Positions 26,936-35,640 of a stretch of 64,000 bases of DNA are shown here, piece after piece. Position 1 is the first letter of the stretch. Every line of letters starts with the position of its first letter. Position numbers and translations under genes: made by a program. Source of the stretch: Candidatus Latescibacterota bacterium (GTDB lineage Bacteria; Latescibacterota; UBA2968); the NCBI GenBank assembly GCA_022821275.1, contig JAJEDY010000061.1, positions 1-64,000 of the forward strand. The letters are read 5' to 3'. The notes beneath the pieces are model-generated. The model saw only the letters and a list, made by a program, of their open reading frames with translations. It was not told the DNA's origin and searched no databases.

Positions 26936-27754
26936 TCAAACTGGTCTTGATGGCTCAATAGGTCGAATAATCTTTCTGCGTGCAGGCGTTAACCTTGCAA
27001 CCAACTCATCGGAGTATTCATACCCAAAACGATCTCGAGTCCAAAAAGAAGAATACCGATAAATCAATGCGCGGCGCTCCCCTTCATTGGTCCGCACGCT
27101 GGCACCGTGAATAAGCGCATCTGTAAACAGAACCGCATCGCCCGCCTTGAGATGCACCTCCTTGAGATACGGTGCCATATCACCAGGCTCGAGAACATAA
27201 TTCCTCCTACCCTGTCCCTTCTGGTGTACCAGCGGATTTGAAAAATTGGACTTATGGGACCCCGGAACGACCAGCGTACCACCATCCCCGGAACCAATAT
27301 CATTCAGCGCGAGAAAAATATTCAAATTGCCACAGAAAAATTTATTATTGTGATACCAAAAACTGGTGCGATACATCTTATTATGACCACCAGAATGCAA
27401 CCTCACATGGTTCCCCTGATGGATAATCGGAAGAAAATTCATCCAAATATGCAAACCGTGGTTATCCACATAGCACCTGACAAACTCGATCCAGTTGGGA
27501 TTGTCGATCAACGCCTCAAAACACGAACCACCTTCGATAACATTTCTAAAACTCACACTGTGACCACTGGTACTTTCATTCTTCACAACATGAACATTGC
27601 CCAGCCATTCCTCTCCCGCATCACTCAACGCAAGCCATTCATCGACCGTCTCATTAATCTCACCAATGAGTTCTGGAGAAACAGCATTCTCCAGAATGAG
27701 AAAGCCCTCAAGATCAAAACAATAATCATCCCATTTATCAGGCATAGGTGTCAT
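26936..27754 (-). CDS. PhyH-like oxygenase, LHSGG subfamily, with HNN in place of HND
   Basis: A 272-residue protein collinear with its neighbour at 27773 over its whole length. Shared landmarks are RLHSGG, YHNNKFFCGN, VPGSHKSNF, LIHGASVRTNEGERR and a C-terminal TPARRKIIRPI. H216 is the distal iron ligand and R227/228 the 2-oxoglutarate anchor. At the expected HxD site it reads H135-N-N137, while the paralogue has H-N-D. Either the enzyme lost an iron ligand or this subfamily uses another residue. The second ATG (27754) is preferred, since GAGG lies eight bases before it. Confidence 0.85.
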   Translation of the reverse strand: MTPMPDKWDDYCFDLEGFLILENAVSPELIGEINETVDEWLALSDAGEEWLGNVHVVKNESTSGHSVSFRNVIEGGSCFEALIDNPNWIEFVRCYVDNHGLHIWMNFLPIIHQGNHVRLHSGGHNKMYRTSFWYHNNKFFCGNLNIFLALNDIGSGDGGTLVVPGSHKSNFSNPLVHQKGQGRRNYVLEPGDMAPYLKEVHLKAGDAVLFTDALIHGASVRTNEGERRALIYRYSSFWTRDRFGYEYSDELVARLTPARRKIIRPIEPSRPV

Positions 27755-27772
27755 AGTCATATCCTCTAAAAA

Positions 27773-28609
27773 TCATGCAGTCACGGATCGAACAGGAGGT
27801 CTTATCGGCACAATAGGACGGATAATTTTTCTGCGCTCAGGTGTGAGTCTGGCGAGCAATTCTTCTGACGGCTCAAAACCGGTAGCATTTTTCATCCAAA
27901 ATGCGGTGTATCGATAGATCAGTATCCTCCGCTCGCCGTCATTGGTCCGCACACTGGCACCGTGTGTACAGGCATCTGTAAAAATAACAGCGTCGCCTGC
28001 ATTGAGATGCATCTCCTTTAAATAGGGCCTCAGTTTCGTCTCCTCAACCGCAGTCTTATGTCGCCCATTCTCCTCTTCAAAAACCAGAGGATTAACCACA
28101 TTGCATTTATGCGATCCAGGCACAATCATAGTACCGCCATCCCCTGGACCAATATCGTTCAGCGCAAGCAAAACATTGAAATTGCCACAATAGAAATTAT
28201 CGTTATGATATCGAAAGCTCGTGCGATACCCCCTGTTGTGCCCGCCAGAATGAACGGGCACATAACTACCTTTCCGACTCACAGACAAATGGTTAGCCCA
28301 GATGTACAACCCATCATTATCGACATAGCGCTTCACGTACTCAAGCCAGTTGGGATTATCGATCAACGCCTCAAAAGCTGGTCCACCCTCGATAATATTC
28401 GCAAACTTAATATCGGGCCCCTTTACGGGTTCGGGATCGCTACAGCGAACATAACCGATCCATTTGTGTCCGGCTTCATGCAGACTAACCCACTCATCGA
28501 CCGTCTCATTAATCTCCGCAATCAACTCTGGAGAAACAACATTCTCCAAAACGAGAAATCCCTGAAGATCAAAACGGTAATCATCCCATGCAGTAGGTGA
28601 AGGTACCAT
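27773..28609 (-). CDS. PhyH-like oxygenase, LHSGG subfamily (tandem paralogue)
   Basis: A 278-residue oxygenase that aligns without gaps to the next gene for most of its length, so the two arose by tandem duplication. It has H135-N-D137 (YHNDNFYCGN), distal H216 (THGASVRTNDGERR) and the C-terminal TPERRKIIRPI. It also shares PGSHK-type elements with the gene at 30814. GGAGAAAAG stands before the ATG. The gene lies just after the hairpin terminator at 28656-28702, so it probably needs its own promoter; none is obvious. Confidence 0.9.
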   Translation of the reverse strand: MVPSPTAWDDYRFDLQGFLVLENVVSPELIAEINETVDEWVSLHEAGHKWIGYVRCSDPEPVKGPDIKFANIIEGGPAFEALIDNPNWLEYVKRYVDNDGLYIWANHLSVSRKGSYVPVHSGGHNRGYRTSFRYHNDNFYCGNFNVLLALNDIGPGDGGTMIVPGSHKCNVVNPLVFEEENGRHKTAVEETKLRPYLKEMHLNAGDAVIFTDACTHGASVRTNDGERRILIYRYTAFWMKNATGFEPSEELLARLTPERRKIIRPIVPIRPPVRSVTA

Positions 28610-28655
28610 ATCTTTTCTCCTTATTCATTTTGCGCCACACAAACCCACATAAAAC

Positions 28656-28702
28656 ACTAAAAACCCCCAGTGTGCTCATATCCCAATCGAAACCACTGGG
28701 GG
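28656..28702 (-). terminator. Rho-independent terminator
   Basis: On the minus strand CCCCCAGTG and CACTGGGGG pair across a 21-base loop and are followed at once by TTTTT. It lies after the beta-propeller gene and separates the operon headed by the ExeA-like ATPase from the tandem PhyH genes. Confidence 0.8.
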
Positions 28703-28743
28703 CAATTGTACTGCTGCAAAGATTCCTAAATCGCACCATCGCA

Positions 28744-29826
28744 TCACTCACGGTATAGCTTCGCCACAGCAATCGCATCCTCTTCCCAGCAGGTATAAAA
28801 CAAATACAACTGACCATCTTCTTTAAACGCATAAGAATCGTGTACCACATCCCCCTCCCAATCCTCCTCGGCGCGAATCATATCTTCGGGGGGATAACTC
28901 GTCTGCCACGCCTGCCAATCGCCCGCGCTCAAATCCACAGTCGAACGCATAATATATTCTGGCTCCTCCCATTTCCGACTGTAAAACACCTCCAGCGTCT
29001 CGCCATCTTCCATCACCCGCACACATCCGTGGCGCAACCCCAAGCCCCCATTGGGAAGATGATCGCCAGCCAGCCCATCGGCGACGAGATCATCTTCAAT
29101 AGGCGACGACTCAGCAGACACCCACAGGGGATCGCTCGAATTCCAACCCTCTGGCGCATCCCACAGAAATTCGGGATTAGCTGGCTCTAAAAAAAATCCG
29201 CGCTGTGCAAAACCGTACCAACCACCCTTATAGGTAAACACCCGCAAATAATTTCGATCTGCAAATTTCAACCGCTTCAATCCATGGCCCTCTTCACCCC
29301 CCACCTCGGGACGGTTAAAATTCAACCCGGACTTCGACGTCGCCACAAATGAACGCTGACCATCATTGCTGCTCCCGTGAACCACCATAATAAAATGCCG
29401 ATTATCCTCATCTACAATCACCTCGGGAGACGACACATGCCCCTTTAACACAATCCCATCCACCACATCAATCGTCTCAGTCTCATTGCCCAGCCGCAAA
29501 TCAAACACCCCGCGCCCTGGAAAACGCGGATCATCCAACCTGCCAGCATTAAAAAGCGTCCAATCCGCCGAATCCACCCGATCTGACCACGCCATGTGAA
29601 TACTCGTCCCGTGATGCGACGCACAATAGAGATAATAATTCGCACTCGGATGTGCCCGATCTTCCGCAGGCACCCAGTCGGGTATCCGAACCACCGCGGG
29701 AAACATCGCATCGCCGCGCAACCTCGACCGATTGGGATCCGCCCCAATCCTGAGCCGCCGCACATCACTTCCATCGACAATCGGCCTGCCGTGCAATTTT
29801 TCAACCCGATAAGTTACTTCACTCAT
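28744..29826 (-). CDS. Beta-propeller protein, glycosidase-like
   Basis: A 360-residue protein with repeated propeller-blade elements such as NYYLYCASHHGTSIHMAWS, HFIMVVHGSSNDGQRSF, YLRVFTYKGGWYGF and LYLFYTCWEEDAIAVAKLY. The fold resembles GH43/GH32-type five-bladed propellers, but no catalytic residues can be assigned, so an enzyme role is a guess. It has no signal peptide. CGGAGA precedes the ATG. It is the last gene before a strong terminator, in one transcript with two PhyH genes and the ExeA-like ATPase. Confidence 0.7.
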   Translation of the reverse strand: MSEVTYRVEKLHGRPIVDGSDVRRLRIGADPNRSRLRGDAMFPAVVRIPDWVPAEDRAHPSANYYLYCASHHGTSIHMAWSDRVDSADWTLFNAGRLDDPRFPGRGVFDLRLGNETETIDVVDGIVLKGHVSSPEVIVDEDNRHFIMVVHGSSNDGQRSFVATSKSGLNFNRPEVGGEEGHGLKRLKFADRNYLRVFTYKGGWYGFAQRGFFLEPANPEFLWDAPEGWNSSDPLWVSAESSPIEDDLVADGLAGDHLPNGGLGLRHGCVRVMEDGETLEVFYSRKWEEPEYIMRSTVDLSAGDWQAWQTSYPPEDMIRAEEDWEGDVVHDSYAFKEDGQLYLFYTCWEEDAIAVAKLYRE

Positions 29827-29840
29827 ATAATTCTCCGTGT

Positions 29841-30797
29841 TTAATGGCGTTCATTCAACGGCGTCCAACCGCGCCCGGGGGCGTGAACCTTCTTTCTATC
29901 CCATGCTCTTCGCAACGCAGCAAATTCCCCGGGATCTCGCATCTCCCGCCCGGGATTCTGCGTATCCTGAATCACGAAATACGCCTCGCCCGGATGGCAC
30001 GCCATCGTCACTGGCTCGCGCTCTGGCGTATAATCTTCGGGCACCTCACCAAAATTGCTCGGCACGCTAAAATCCTGATATCGCAAATCCATACTCCACC
30101 GCACAACATCCGTCTTATTTTCAAACGAAGCATGCGGCGTCAAATTCGTCAAAAACAAAACCGACCCCGCCGACATCTCCACTGGTATCGCGCCCTCGGG
30201 AACATTTTCAGGTGCAATTTCCAAAAAGCCCGCATGACCCCCTGTATAATGTCGGATAATCCCCTTATCCTGCACCTTTGGAATCACCCACAAACACCCA
30301 TTATCCAGCGTCGCATCCACCAGCGGTACCCAGCACGTCACCATCAAATACTCATAACAATGCGCCATTGAATAGCCCGCATCCTGATGCCAGGGCACTT
30401 CCCCCCGCGAATAGCCCGGCACCTTGGGGCGTATGCGATAAATCGACGTACCCATAATATCGGGACCAATAATATCCTCAATACATGCAATCAAAGGACG
30501 ATGTCGCAACGCCTTCAAAATCCCCGGCCCGTGAAACCTGCCCGACCAGATCGACATCAACACCTTGTGAGCGGCCTCCGGATTGTATCGGTGGAGCCTG
30601 GTCAGCCGCGTCTCAAATGGCTCCTCAGAAAAATCGCGATCCAACTCACCCTCGACAATCAACGCATCGCACTTCTCCTGAACCGCGCCCGTCAACCCAT
30701 CTTTCAAAAGTTGCAAATCGTCCGCAGAATAAATGGATTCCTTAACGACATAACCCAACTCTTTGAACTGCAGAACTTCCTTTTCTGTAAGCCCCAT
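29841..30797 (-). CDS. PhyH-like Fe(II)/2-oxoglutarate dioxygenase
   Basis: A 318-residue, canonical family member: H137-Q-D139 in PWHQDAGY, distal H222 in TPHASFEN and R233 in VVRWSMDLRY. The N-terminal FKELGYVV start is typical of the family. A tail of about 60 residues after the core (VPEDYTPEREP onward) is longer than in the other oxygenases here. AAAGGA precedes ATG 30797. It lies 14 bases before the beta-propeller gene. Confidence 0.93.
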   Translation of the reverse strand: MGLTEKEVLQFKELGYVVKESIYSADDLQLLKDGLTGAVQEKCDALIVEGELDRDFSEEPFETRLTRLHRYNPEAAHKVLMSIWSGRFHGPGILKALRHRPLIACIEDIIGPDIMGTSIYRIRPKVPGYSRGEVPWHQDAGYSMAHCYEYLMVTCWVPLVDATLDNGCLWVIPKVQDKGIIRHYTGGHAGFLEIAPENVPEGAIPVEMSAGSVLFLTNLTPHASFENKTDVVRWSMDLRYQDFSVPSNFGEVPEDYTPEREPVTMACHPGEAYFVIQDTQNPGREMRDPGEFAALRRAWDRKKVHAPGRGWTPLNERH

Positions 30798-30813
30798 AAC
30801 ATGTCCTTTCCGA

Positions 30814-31566
30814 TCACATCACGACTTTTTCCCGCCCGCCAATCGATGGCGGCTCCATAATCCGTCGCTGCTGATCTGTCACATTGGGATAATCGTCGGG
30901 ATCGTAATAATTCTGCGACCACGCCGAATGCCCCGGACTGAACTTATACAGCAATGCGCGGCGCTCATGCTCGCCTTCCCAGGGCATTGTTCCGTGCACC
31001 AGTGCCTCCGTAAAAATGATCATATCCCCGGCTTCTGCTTCGGGCTGATTTACATAGTGCGCCGGTCGCTCAAAATTGCGCACATCGCTGGGAATATTGA
31101 CAAAATTGCTCTTATGCGATCCGGGAACACATGCAAAGCCGCCATCCCCTTTGCGCGCGGGCGCAAGATTATACGTAAACACCGTCAACCCATTGCGCAT
31201 CACGCCATCGTGGTATTTGTACCAATGATCGCCCGGCACACCCGCCTGCAATGATGGCCCACCGTGCAATCGCCCGCGCCTCGCGCCCTTCTTCATAAAA
31301 ATGCAATAATCGTGATCCACGCGAAATGTTGGCCCCAACAACTCAACCATATACGGCAACGCCTTGGGGTGATCGAATAACGCCTGCGTCTCGGGACCCC
31401 ACATTGAAACGCGACTCGTGCGGCGGTGCCCATCGTTTTCGTCGGCAGGAGCGGCCCATACCTCATCGGCCAACTTATTCAGCGCATCCACCTCATCTGC
31501 GCTCAATACATTTTTGACAACCAAAAACCCCTGCAAATCAAATCGAAACTTCTCTTCCGGTGTCAT
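30814..31566 (-). CDS. PhyH-like oxygenase, LHGG/YHDG subfamily
   Basis: A 250-residue oxygenase of the same branch as the tandem pair at 26936 and 27773: RLHGG (H101), KYHDG (H119-D120), VPGSHKSNF, LVHGTMPW (distal H191) and ERR. The His and Asp of the first motif are adjacent, not spaced as HxD, so the iron ligands of this branch need structural confirmation; H101 or H85-D86 are alternatives. GGAGGGGG just before ATG 31566 decides the start over the ATG at 31584. The start overlaps the stop region of the ExeA-like gene by one codon step, so translation is coupled. Confidence 0.87.
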   Translation of the reverse strand: MTPEEKFRFDLQGFLVVKNVLSADEVDALNKLADEVWAAPADENDGHRRTSRVSMWGPETQALFDHPKALPYMVELLGPTFRVDHDYCIFMKKGARRGRLHGGPSLQAGVPGDHWYKYHDGVMRNGLTVFTYNLAPARKGDGGFACVPGSHKSNFVNIPSDVRNFERPAHYVNQPEAEAGDMIIFTEALVHGTMPWEGEHERRALLYKFSPGHSAWSQNYYDPDDYPNVTDQQRRIMEPPSIGGREKVVM

Positions 31567-31583
31567 AACCCCCTCCGTTTTCA

Positions 31584-32381
31584 TTACATATTATTAACTG
31601 CATAAACAGCTTTCTCTATCTGTTCTTCTCCGACGGTTTTGACCTTAGCATCAAAACCGAGCAACAGAGCAATATCGCAAATATTATTTATATCTCGTGG
31701 AACACCATTGGACGCTTGACAGAGCGCGTCGAGCGCGTCCTCGTCGAACAGGAATCGATCGGCCCCCGCTTTTTCCAAACGCGTTTGCACATAAGATAGG
31801 ATTTCTTCGCGCTTGAGCGGCGCGAGATGATATTGCCGCGCGACCTGTTGCCCCAATACCTCAACGCCCGCGATCCGTTCCTTTAGTTCTGCATGTCCAA
31901 CGAGGAGAAGGGTAAGAAAAAAACGCCCATTGCGTTGAAAGCTAAACAGAGATTGCAACGCTTCAAACGTATTGTCATCTTCTATTGCGTGGGCATCATC
32001 GACAATGACAATCGTATATTTGCCCGCATTGGCACTCTTGACAGCCTGAACCTCAAGTGCGCGTTGCAATTTTCCGTTCGATTGGTCCTCAATGCCCAAT
32101 TGCCCGAGCATATCCCGCAGAAAGTCTTCCGGCGAAAGACCGGGCCTATTCATAAGCGCGATTTCATATCTATCAGATGACAGTTCATGGATGAGCATGC
32201 GACTCACAGTGGTTTTGCCACAGCCCACATCGCCCGTGAGCACGGCAGCTCCCCTGCGCGTATTGATCGCGTAAAACATTTGCAACAGTGCTCTCTGGTG
32301 ATCTCTCGAAGAATAAAAAAAACGCGGATCCGGCACATTTTCAAACGGCAATTCTGTCAGATCCCAATATTTATCGTACAC
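31584..32381 (-). CDS. ExeA/GspA-like AAA ATPase
   Basis: A 265-residue P-loop ATPase. It opens with YWDLTELPFENVPDPRFFY, a hallmark of ExeA/GspA-type proteins. Walker A is GDVGCGKTT near residue 50 and Walker B is IVIVDDAHAI, with later VPRDINNICDIALLL. Family members assist secretin assembly or, as TniB, transposition; no transposase or secretin is nearby. The peptidoglycan-binding C-terminal part of full ExeA is missing. It starts with GTG (32381), AAGG upstream, about 75 bases after a strong promoter. As first gene of the PhyH operon its role there is unclear. Confidence 0.88.
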   Translation of the reverse strand: MYDKYWDLTELPFENVPDPRFFYSSRDHQRALLQMFYAINTRRGAAVLTGDVGCGKTTVSRMLIHELSSDRYEIALMNRPGLSPEDFLRDMLGQLGIEDQSNGKLQRALEVQAVKSANAGKYTIVIVDDAHAIEDDNTFEALQSLFSFQRNGRFFLTLLLVGHAELKERIAGVEVLGQQVARQYHLAPLKREEILSYVQTRLEKAGADRFLFDEDALDALCQASNGVPRDINNICDIALLLGFDAKVKTVGEEQIEKAVYAVNNM

Positions 32382-32466
32382 GGCCTTAATCCTTTATTTT
32401 AAGTCCGACCATAGATTTTATAAACCTATCGGAATAGTGGTTTAACGCTATTTTTTATCGCAATTC

Positions 32467-32496
32467 AATATAGTTATCTCAAACGGTCTGTGTCAA
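32467..32496 (-). promoter_or_regulatory. Sigma-70 promoter, minus strand
   Basis: TTGACA (32491-32496), an 18-base spacer and TATATT (32467-32472) on the minus strand precede the ExeA-like ATPase. It drives the operon that ends at the terminator near 28656. Confidence 0.7.
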
Positions 32497-32565
32497 GTAA
32501 TCGGCAAAGCGACCTGAGGGTTTCCCGATGTTTTATACAACACAGAGACATTGGCACAAAATACT

Positions 32566-32593
32566 TTGACGGAACGTATCCAAACCCTATATT
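32566..32593 (+). promoter_or_regulatory. Sigma-70 promoter, plus strand
   Basis: TTGACG (32566-32571), 16 bases and TATATT (32588-32593) lie 55 bases before the glycosyltransferase start. It is divergent from the promoter at 32467-32496. Confidence 0.6.
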
Positions 32594-32647
32594 TTGCTGC
32601 ACTGTGCTGATGATACATCTGTTTTGACTTTCATTTTGGAGATCTGT

Positions 32648-34144
32648 ATGGCCTGGTGGCAATCCGTTTTGCTGGCCACTTACAGCCTGGTGTTCGCATT
32701 GTTGATGCTCGTAAGCCTGCATCGACACCTGATGGTACACCTCTATTACAAGCACCGTCGCAAACAACCCATTCCCCGCGACACCTTTGATGAATTACCC
32801 GTTGTGACAGTGCAATTGCCCGTATTTAACGAACGCTATGTGGTCGAACGACTGATTCGCGCGGTCGCCGAAATGGACTATCCAACCGACCGCCTCGAAA
32901 TTCAGGTTTTAGACGACTCGACCGATGAAACCACCGCCATTGCCAGACAGTGCGTTGATGAACTTCGACATTCGGGAATAGATATCGCGCTGATACACCG
33001 CAAAACGCGCACCGGATATAAAGCTGGTGCTCTCGCAGAGGGATTGCGGGTTGCACGGGGTGAATTGATCGCAATATTTGACGCCGATTTTCTCCCGCCA
33101 CCAGACTTTTTGAACAAAACCATCCCGCATTTCGTCGAACCGCAGGTCGGCATGGTTCAGACGCGCTGGGGACATCTGAATCGGGACTACTCCATTTTGA
33201 CACGCGTACAGGCCATCTATCTCGACGGCCATTTTGTCATGGAACACGGTGCGCGTAGCCGCTCGGGTTTGTTCTTCAATTTCAACGGCACAGCGGGCGT
33301 CTGGCGTCGCGCCTGTATCGAGGAAGCCGGCGGTTGGCAGCACGACACCTTGACCGAAGACCTCGATTTGAGCTACCGCGCGCAATTGGCGGGCTGGCGA
33401 TTTGTCTATCTCGCGGATACCGTAACACCGGCGGAAATCCCCGTGGAAGTAAATGCCTGGAAGTCACAGCAATTTCGGTGGGCAAAAGGCTCCGTTCAAA
33501 CCGCAAAAAAAACGCTAAAGACCCTGTTGCAAAGCCATCTCCCCTGGCGCGTGAAGGGCGAAGCCGCTTTTCATCTGGTAACCAATTTTGCATATTGTTT
33601 GATGGCAATGATCGCCATTCTCATTTTTCCCGCAATTGTTCTGCGAGAAGACCTGGGATGGGTTAGAGTACTGATAATCGATTTTCCCCTCTTCGTAGGG
33701 GCAACAGGCGTAATATCGAGGTACTACATCCACTCGCAGCGAGAAATATATTCGGACTGGAAATCCCGCATCCTGTATTTGCCATTTGTACTCGCCCTGG
33801 GCATGGGGATTTCATTGAACAACGCGCGCGGAGTAATTCAGGCTCTGCGAGGGCATGAGACCGCATTTAACCGCACCCCTAAATATCGCGTTATCGGACG
33901 GAATGGAAATTGGTATCGCAAAAATTACGCCCTGAAAAAAAATATAACTGCATTTTTGGAAATTGGACTCGGTCTTTATTTACTCATCGCCATGGCGTAT
34001 TCGATTGCGAAAGGACTGTATTTCCCCGTGCCATTCCTGATTTTATTTGCTTCTGGTTTTTTTTACATAGGAGGAATGTCTCTATTCCAGGGCATTTGGG
34101 CAAAGGTGCATTCGCAAGCAATTGAAATCGCCGAAGCAAACTAA
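32648..34144 (+). CDS. Membrane glycosyltransferase family 2 (processive, cellulose-synthase-like)
   Basis: A 498-residue integral membrane GT2. One N-terminal helix (about 5-25) precedes the catalytic domain with D90 (VLDDSTDE), DAD at 145-147, TED at 236-238 and QxxRW (QQFRW, 274-278). This set marks processive beta-glycosyltransferases such as CslA/BcsA types. Several helices follow in the C-terminal third. GGAG lies seven bases before ATG 32648; the longer frame to 32594 begins inside the promoter zone. It probably makes an exported polysaccharide. The following genes encode TonB/ExbBD components. Confidence 0.92.
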   Translation: MAWWQSVLLATYSLVFALLMLVSLHRHLMVHLYYKHRRKQPIPRDTFDELPVVTVQLPVFNERYVVERLIRAVAEMDYPTDRLEIQVLDDSTDETTAIARQCVDELRHSGIDIALIHRKTRTGYKAGALAEGLRVARGELIAIFDADFLPPPDFLNKTIPHFVEPQVGMVQTRWGHLNRDYSILTRVQAIYLDGHFVMEHGARSRSGLFFNFNGTAGVWRRACIEEAGGWQHDTLTEDLDLSYRAQLAGWRFVYLADTVTPAEIPVEVNAWKSQQFRWAKGSVQTAKKTLKTLLQSHLPWRVKGEAAFHLVTNFAYCLMAMIAILIFPAIVLREDLGWVRVLIIDFPLFVGATGVISRYYIHSQREIYSDWKSRILYLPFVLALGMGISLNNARGVIQALRGHETAFNRTPKYRVIGRNGNWYRKNYALKKNITAFLEIGLGLYLLIAMAYSIAKGLYFPVPFLILFASGFFYIGGMSLFQGIWAKVHSQAIEIAEAN

Positions 34145-34164
34145 AACAAAGGCGGAATGGGTAT

Positions 34165-35013
34165 ATGGCAACGCGACTCAACAATCCATACCTGTGGGCT
34201 TATACCGCAGCCATTCTGCTACACATTCTGTTCCTGCTCATGGAGAACCCGCTGTGGCGGGCTGCGATTATCGTGCCGCAGACAGAAAAAATACCCACAT
34301 CACCGCCCCTGACATTTGAATTTGTCGATGTGCCTCAAAATCGAGACGACGCACCGCCCGAAGAAACCCCGTTGCTCGCAGAGCGCGATAACATCTCTCG
34401 CGATCGACAAACGGCCCCCTTGCCCGAAAGCCACTTGCCATTTTCCGATGGCATATCGCGAGCAAAAAATATAGAGACACCTGCGCCGGGCAAGCGTGAG
34501 ACACAAAGCGCAGACCGCACGCGGGAAACCACCGACAATCCCTTTAGCTTTGTAGATGTATTGCAAAAAAATCCCGAGGAAGCGCGAAAAGAGCGAGAAC
34601 GCGCAGTGCTGGGCGGAGAATTGCCCCAACCGCGCATAGATATGGACAATAGCAAAACCCGCGCACTCGAACGCGGGGGATTGCAACTGAGCACCTATGC
34701 CTGGAATTTCGCGCCCTATATGCAATATCTCAAGCGACATATTGACCGTCATATATACCCGCCCCGCGCATTCGAGTTGGGTATGATCGACGGCATGACC
34801 AGAGTGAAATTCAGAATCTGGCGCGACGGTCGGCTCGAAGGACCCGAGTTGATCGACTATGAGGGCAGTGACTTGTTGCGCGATACGAGCCTGGAGGCCG
34901 TAAAACTCTCAGCACCATTCAAGCCATTACCCCCAGATTTCCCGGATGAGTACCTCGACATTACGGGTACTTTTGAATATTTAATTTTTGGAAAAGGACA
35001 AAGGCGACAATAA
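34165..35013 (+). CDS. TonB-like energy transducer
   Basis: A 282-residue protein with one N-terminal membrane anchor (about 11-27), a proline- and charge-rich periplasmic linker (roughly 40-175) and a C-terminal TonB-like domain with KRHIDRHIYPPRA and VKFRIWRDGRLEGPELIDY. It would pass the energy of the ExbB/ExbD proton channel to the outer membrane. Its place directly before exbB and exbD supports this. It starts 20 bases after the glycosyltransferase. Confidence 0.83.
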   Translation: MATRLNNPYLWAYTAAILLHILFLLMENPLWRAAIIVPQTEKIPTSPPLTFEFVDVPQNRDDAPPEETPLLAERDNISRDRQTAPLPESHLPFSDGISRAKNIETPAPGKRETQSADRTRETTDNPFSFVDVLQKNPEEARKERERAVLGGELPQPRIDMDNSKTRALERGGLQLSTYAWNFAPYMQYLKRHIDRHIYPPRAFELGMIDGMTRVKFRIWRDGRLEGPELIDYEGSDLLRDTSLEAVKLSAPFKPLPPDFPDEYLDITGTFEYLIFGKGQRRQ

Positions 35014-35014
35014 C

Positions 35015-35638
35015 ATGGGCTGGGCACTATTTGAACAGGGTGGTCTCATGATGTATCCTCTGACCTTGTGCTCAGTACTGGCTTTGGGCATTGCAATTGA
35101 GCGCGGGTTTGCACTGCGCCGTCGCGCCATCATCCGGCCCGAAATTGTCAGTGTAATCGACAATATTCAAGGACCGGATGACATAGGGTTGGCGCTGAAT
35201 GTCTGCCGACAGCACAAAGGACCTTTCTCCGCGGTAATGCGCGCGGGGTTAGACAACCGCCATTTGTCCTTAGAAGAGGTCCGGGAAAGCATTCTGGATC
35301 AAGGTCGTCAGGAGACGGGCGTACTGCAAAAGGGACTGGTAGTACTGGAGACCGTAGCGGGGGTTTCGCCACTTTTGGGACTTTTGGGCACTGTTCTGGG
35401 CATGATTAAAGTTTTTCAACAGGTCTCAGAAGTGGGCGTAGGACAGGCCAATCTTCTGGCAGGGGGTATTTCCGAAGCTATTCTAACGACTGCTGCTGGA
35501 CTTTTTATTGCGATCCCATCACTCGTATTTTACAATTTATACAGCAGTCGGGCAGAAAGCCTCATCCTGGAAATTGAGAAATACGCAAATACCCTTCTGA
35601 AAAAGCTCCGGGGGTTTCAAGACACTGAAGGTGAATAG
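35015..35638 (+). CDS. exbB: MotA/TolQ/ExbB proton channel subunit
   Basis: A 207-residue inner-membrane protein with three predicted helices and the family core LETVAGVSPLLGLLGTVLGM followed by GGISEAILTTAAGLFIAIPSL. It forms the ExbB/ExbD channel that energises the TonB-like protein. ATG 35015 follows AAAGGCG and lies just after the tonB stop; the longer frame uses TTG and is rejected. TolQ or MotA-like alternatives are less likely given the neighbours. Confidence 0.9.
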   Translation: MGWALFEQGGLMMYPLTLCSVLALGIAIERGFALRRRAIIRPEIVSVIDNIQGPDDIGLALNVCRQHKGPFSAVMRAGLDNRHLSLEEVRESILDQGRQETGVLQKGLVVLETVAGVSPLLGLLGTVLGMIKVFQQVSEVGVGQANLLAGGISEAILTTAAGLFIAIPSLVFYNLYSSRAESLILEIEKYANTLLKKLRGFQDTEGE

Positions 35639-35640
35639 TT

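Noticed and set aside
32551-32570. TTGGCACAAAATACTTTGAC as a sigma-54 promoter before the glycosyltransferase
   Set aside because: The TGGCAC half is good, but there is no GC at the required distance. A sigma-70 pair fits better here.
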